A model generated the notes under the pieces. The model saw only the letters and a list, made by a program, of their open reading frames with translations, was not told where the DNA came from and did not search any database. A stretch of DNA of 64,000 nucleotides, from NCBI GenBank assembly GCA_937926105.1, contig CALANS010000049.1, positions 1 through 64,000 on the forward strand. The letters are read 5' to 3'. Below are positions 62,091 to 64,000 of this stretch, piece by piece (within the stretch, counting starts at the first letter, position 1; every line of letters begins with the position of its first letter). A program made the translations under genes and the position numbers. This DNA comes from an uncultured Actinomycetes bacterium. GTDB taxonomy: Bacteria; Actinomycetota; Actinomycetes; Mycobacteriales; Nakamurellaceae.

Positions 62091-63030
62091 CTGCCCGAAG
62101 CTTGGGACTGATCAACGGGTACGAGAGGTCCACCAACAGATTGACGATGATGAACGTGAAGGCGATGACCAGGATCGCCCCTTGGACCTCCGGATAGTTC
62201 TGGTTGAGCATCGACTGAATGATCAGCTGCCCCACTCCCGGGAGGGAGAAGACCTGCTCGATCACGATCGTCGAGCCGAGCAGATAGCCGGCCTGCAGGC
62301 CCGCGACTGTGACGATAGGAATTGCGGCCGATCGCAGTGCGTGTCTCCACACGACTCTCCGTTCCGGAACCCCCTTCGCCCTGCTGAAGGTGATGTGGTC
62401 CAGGTTCAGGGCGTCGATCATCGCGCCACGGGTGATCCTCATGAGAACGGCCGATAGTCCGGCAGCCAACGACACGGCGGGGAGGATGACCGATCGCAGG
62501 TTTTGCCACGGCGAAACGGAGAACGCAACAAAGCCGGACGACGGAAAGACGCGAAGGGTCAGCGAGAAGGCCAGGATGAGAACGATCCCGATCCAGAAGT
62601 TGGGCACCGCGATACCCAGCACGGCAACGCCCTGAATGGACTTGTCGGCGATCTTCCCCCGTCGTACCGCGCTCCACACCCCCGTCGGAATACCCACGAC
62701 GATGGCGAGCAGGAACGCAAGGAGCACCACCTCAACCGTCACGGGCAGCCGATCCGCCAGCACCGTGCGGATCGGCTGCCCGGTCGTGTAGTCAACGCCA
62801 AGGTCACCGTGGATGACGTCACCGAGCCATGTCGTGTACTGCACCACTATCGATCGGTTGAGCCCGAGCTGCTCACGGACTTGCGCGAGCTGCGCGGGCG
62901 TCGCATACGCCCCCAAGATTGAACTTGCCGGATCGCCGGGCACGAGGCGCAACAGCCCGAAAACAATGATCGACATGCCGAGCAGCATCGGCACGGTTAG
63001 TAGCAGCCGCTTTCCGATGAGCCTGAACAT
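62074..63030 (-). CDS. Oligopeptide-type ABC importer permease, OppB-like (second Opp system)
   Basis: A 318-residue permease. The first helix and loop (GMSIIVFGLLRLVPGDPASSI, REQLGLNRSIVVQY), GDLGVDYTTGQPI and the EAA-type segment (RAKGVPERRVVWRHALRSAAIPIVT) are typical of DppB/OppB. It lies 22 bases after the substrate-binding protein gene in the standard order. Confidence 0.89.
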   Translation of the reverse strand: MFRLIGKRLLLTVPMLLGMSIIVFGLLRLVPGDPASSILGAYATPAQLAQVREQLGLNRSIVVQYTTWLGDVIHGDLGVDYTTGQPIRTVLADRLPVTVEVVLLAFLLAIVVGIPTGVWSAVRRGKIADKSIQGVAVLGIAVPNFWIGIVLILAFSLTLRVFPSSGFVAFSVSPWQNLRSVILPAVSLAAGLSAVLMRITRGAMIDALNLDHITFSRAKGVPERRVVWRHALRSAAIPIVTVAGLQAGYLLGSTIVIEQVFSLPGVGQLIIQSMLNQNYPEVQGAILVIAFTFIIVNLLVDLSYPLISPKLRAGGREI

Positions 63031-63052
63031 GTGCGTAGTCTCCAGTACTCTC

Positions 63053-64000
63053 TTATGCGTTCCCTCGCCACATGTCCTCCACCCGAATCTCGAGTGACGG
63101 ATACGGGACGGAGCCGTGAATATCTGGTTTCATCCAATACTGCTGCAGCTGATTCGCGATGAACATGTAAGGTGCTTCCTCGCCGAATGCCGTCAGGACG
63201 TCCGGATAGATCTGGCGAGCCTTCTCCTCGTCTGGTTCGGAAGTGAACTTGTCGAGGACTGCGTCAAGCCTATCGCTCTTGATGCCGCTGGAGTTGAAGG
63301 GCGATGTCGAACGGCCAAGCATCAGGTACGTCATCCGAGGATCGATCGAAACACTGAAGTAGCCACCTGCCAGTCCGTACTGGTGCCCGTTCAGCTTCGT
63401 GAAGTAGTCCGCCGAGGAGAGCTTGGTGATCTGCAAATTCACGCCGATCTTGGCGAACTGCGACTGCAGGACCTCTCCAATGGTCGAGGTAATCGGAACC
63501 TCTACCTTGGCCAGGTATTCGATGGTGACGCTCGACTGCCCCGCCTCCTTCAGCAAGGCCTTGGCCTTATCGGGATCCGGACCACCTTGGTAGGGATCGT
63601 GATCGACGTACCACGGGTTCCCGGGAGAAACTGGCTGATAGGCCGGTAGGGCGCTGGCAAAGAAGGTCAGATCCACCAATTCTTTTCGATCGATCGCCCA
63701 CATCAGCGCCTGCCGCACCTTGACGTCGTTCAGCGGTGGTTTGGTGGTGTTCAGGTAGATCAGATACGGAAAGTATGGCTTGCCATCGGTGTGCGCGATG
63801 CTCGTCGAGTTTTCGAATTCGCTCAGGCGTTGCGGCGGAATCGCCTGGATCCAATCAAACTGTCCGGTCTGCAATCCGGTGAGTCGAACCGTGTCGTCGC
63901 TAACCGAATTGAAAACGACCTGATCAAAGTACGGTCGATCGGATTTGAAGTACTTCTCCCACCTCTTGAGGGTGACATGACTGCCCTGCACAAAGTCGAC
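63053..64000 (-). CDS. Substrate-binding protein, family 5 (second Opp system), 5' part beyond window
   Basis: The frame stays open to the right edge, so the N-terminus with any lipobox is missing; 315 residues are visible. VQGSHVTLKRWEKYF, LTGLQTGQFDWIQAIPP, VRQALMWAIDRKELVDLTFF and the C-terminal APYMFIANQLQQYWMKPDI are characteristic of the DppA/OppA/NikA group. It heads a minus-strand operon with its permeases, ATPases and several hydrolases, so its ligand should be their substrate. Confidence 0.88.
   Translation of the reverse strand, partial: VDFVQGSHVTLKRWEKYFKSDRPYFDQVVFNSVSDDTVRLTGLQTGQFDWIQAIPPQRLSEFENSTSIAHTDGKPYFPYLIYLNTTKPPLNDVKVRQALMWAIDRKELVDLTFFASALPAYQPVSPGNPWYVDHDPYQGGPDPDKAKALLKEAGQSSVTIEYLAKVEVPITSTIGEVLQSQFAKIGVNLQITKLSSADYFTKLNGHQYGLAGGYFSVSIDPRMTYLMLGRSTSPFNSSGIKSDRLDAVLDKFTSEPDEEKARQIYPDVLTAFGEEAPYMFIANQLQQYWMKPDIHGSVPYPSLEIRVEDMWRGNA

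Overview
The window is high-GC actinobacterial DNA, most likely from a mycolic-acid-containing genus (Mycobacteriales). The evidence is the block from 2.5 to 9.2 kb, which matches in content and order the Mycobacterium tuberculosis region Rv3678A/Rv3679-Rv3680-whiB4-ponA2-Rv3683: a small membrane protein, two adjacent ArsA/Get3-like ATPases, a convergent four-cysteine WhiB protein, a bifunctional penicillin-binding protein with one PASTA domain, and a metallophosphoesterase. Before it lie a truncated methylmalonate-semialdehyde dehydrogenase gene and a class III aminotransferase gene, closed by a perfect 15-bp stem-loop. A tRNA-Pro(CGG) gene at 9498-9574 ends this core-like part.

From about 9.85 kb to the right edge the content changes to an accessory catabolic region. 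It is visibly less GC-rich in most parts, almost entirely on the minus strand, and contains only uptake systems, hydrolases, CoA-ester enzymes, regulators and transposase debris. Module A (9.85-18.47 kb): two NTF2-like proteins, a DUF1028 Ntn-hydrolase-like protein, an F420/LLM oxidoreductase and a complete Opp-type importer, with a divergent TetR regulator at 18.85-19.43 kb. A frameshifted IS256-type transposase remnant follows (19.64-19.97 kb). Module B (20.1-32.3 kb): one long operon with acyl-CoA dehydrogenase, alpha-methylacyl-CoA racemase, a fused double CoA-transferase, a DUF35/thiolase-like pair, an amidohydrolase, an NTF2-like protein, a double-hotdog hydratase, an MFS transporter, an APH-fold kinase and an LLM enzyme. 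It reads as branched acyl-CoA beta-oxidation with a retro-aldol step.

Module C (32.4-44.3 kb): a SsuABC/NMT1-type importer with its own FCD-GntR regulator, a divergent beta-keto-acid cleavage enzyme (BKACE) and FAD monooxygenase, and an operon of an enolase paralogue, SDR, acyl-CoA dehydrogenase, D-2-hydroxyacid dehydrogenase and enoyl-CoA hydratase/isomerase. Palindromes of the form TTGGATCCAA overlap the predicted -10 elements of all three promoters, tying these transcripts into one regulon. Module D (44.6-49.5 kb): a second SsuABC/NMT1-type importer with a second FCD-GntR regulator and an amidohydrolase. IS256- and IS30-type transposase remnants occupy 49.8-50.3 kb.

Module E (50.7-64 kb): a plus-strand MFS gene preceded by a coupled 34-codon ORF, then a minus-strand run entering from beyond the right edge: Opp-type importer, M19 dipeptidase, CapA-like phosphoesterase, amidohydrolase, Asp/Glu/hydantoin racemase, M20 carbamoylase and a second MFS transporter. 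Together these suggest import and hydrolysis of amide-, cyclic-amide- or peptide-like compounds, with the acids released feeding CoA-dependent degradation. The substrates cannot be read from the sequence. Functions are assigned from recognisable family motifs; no database search was run.
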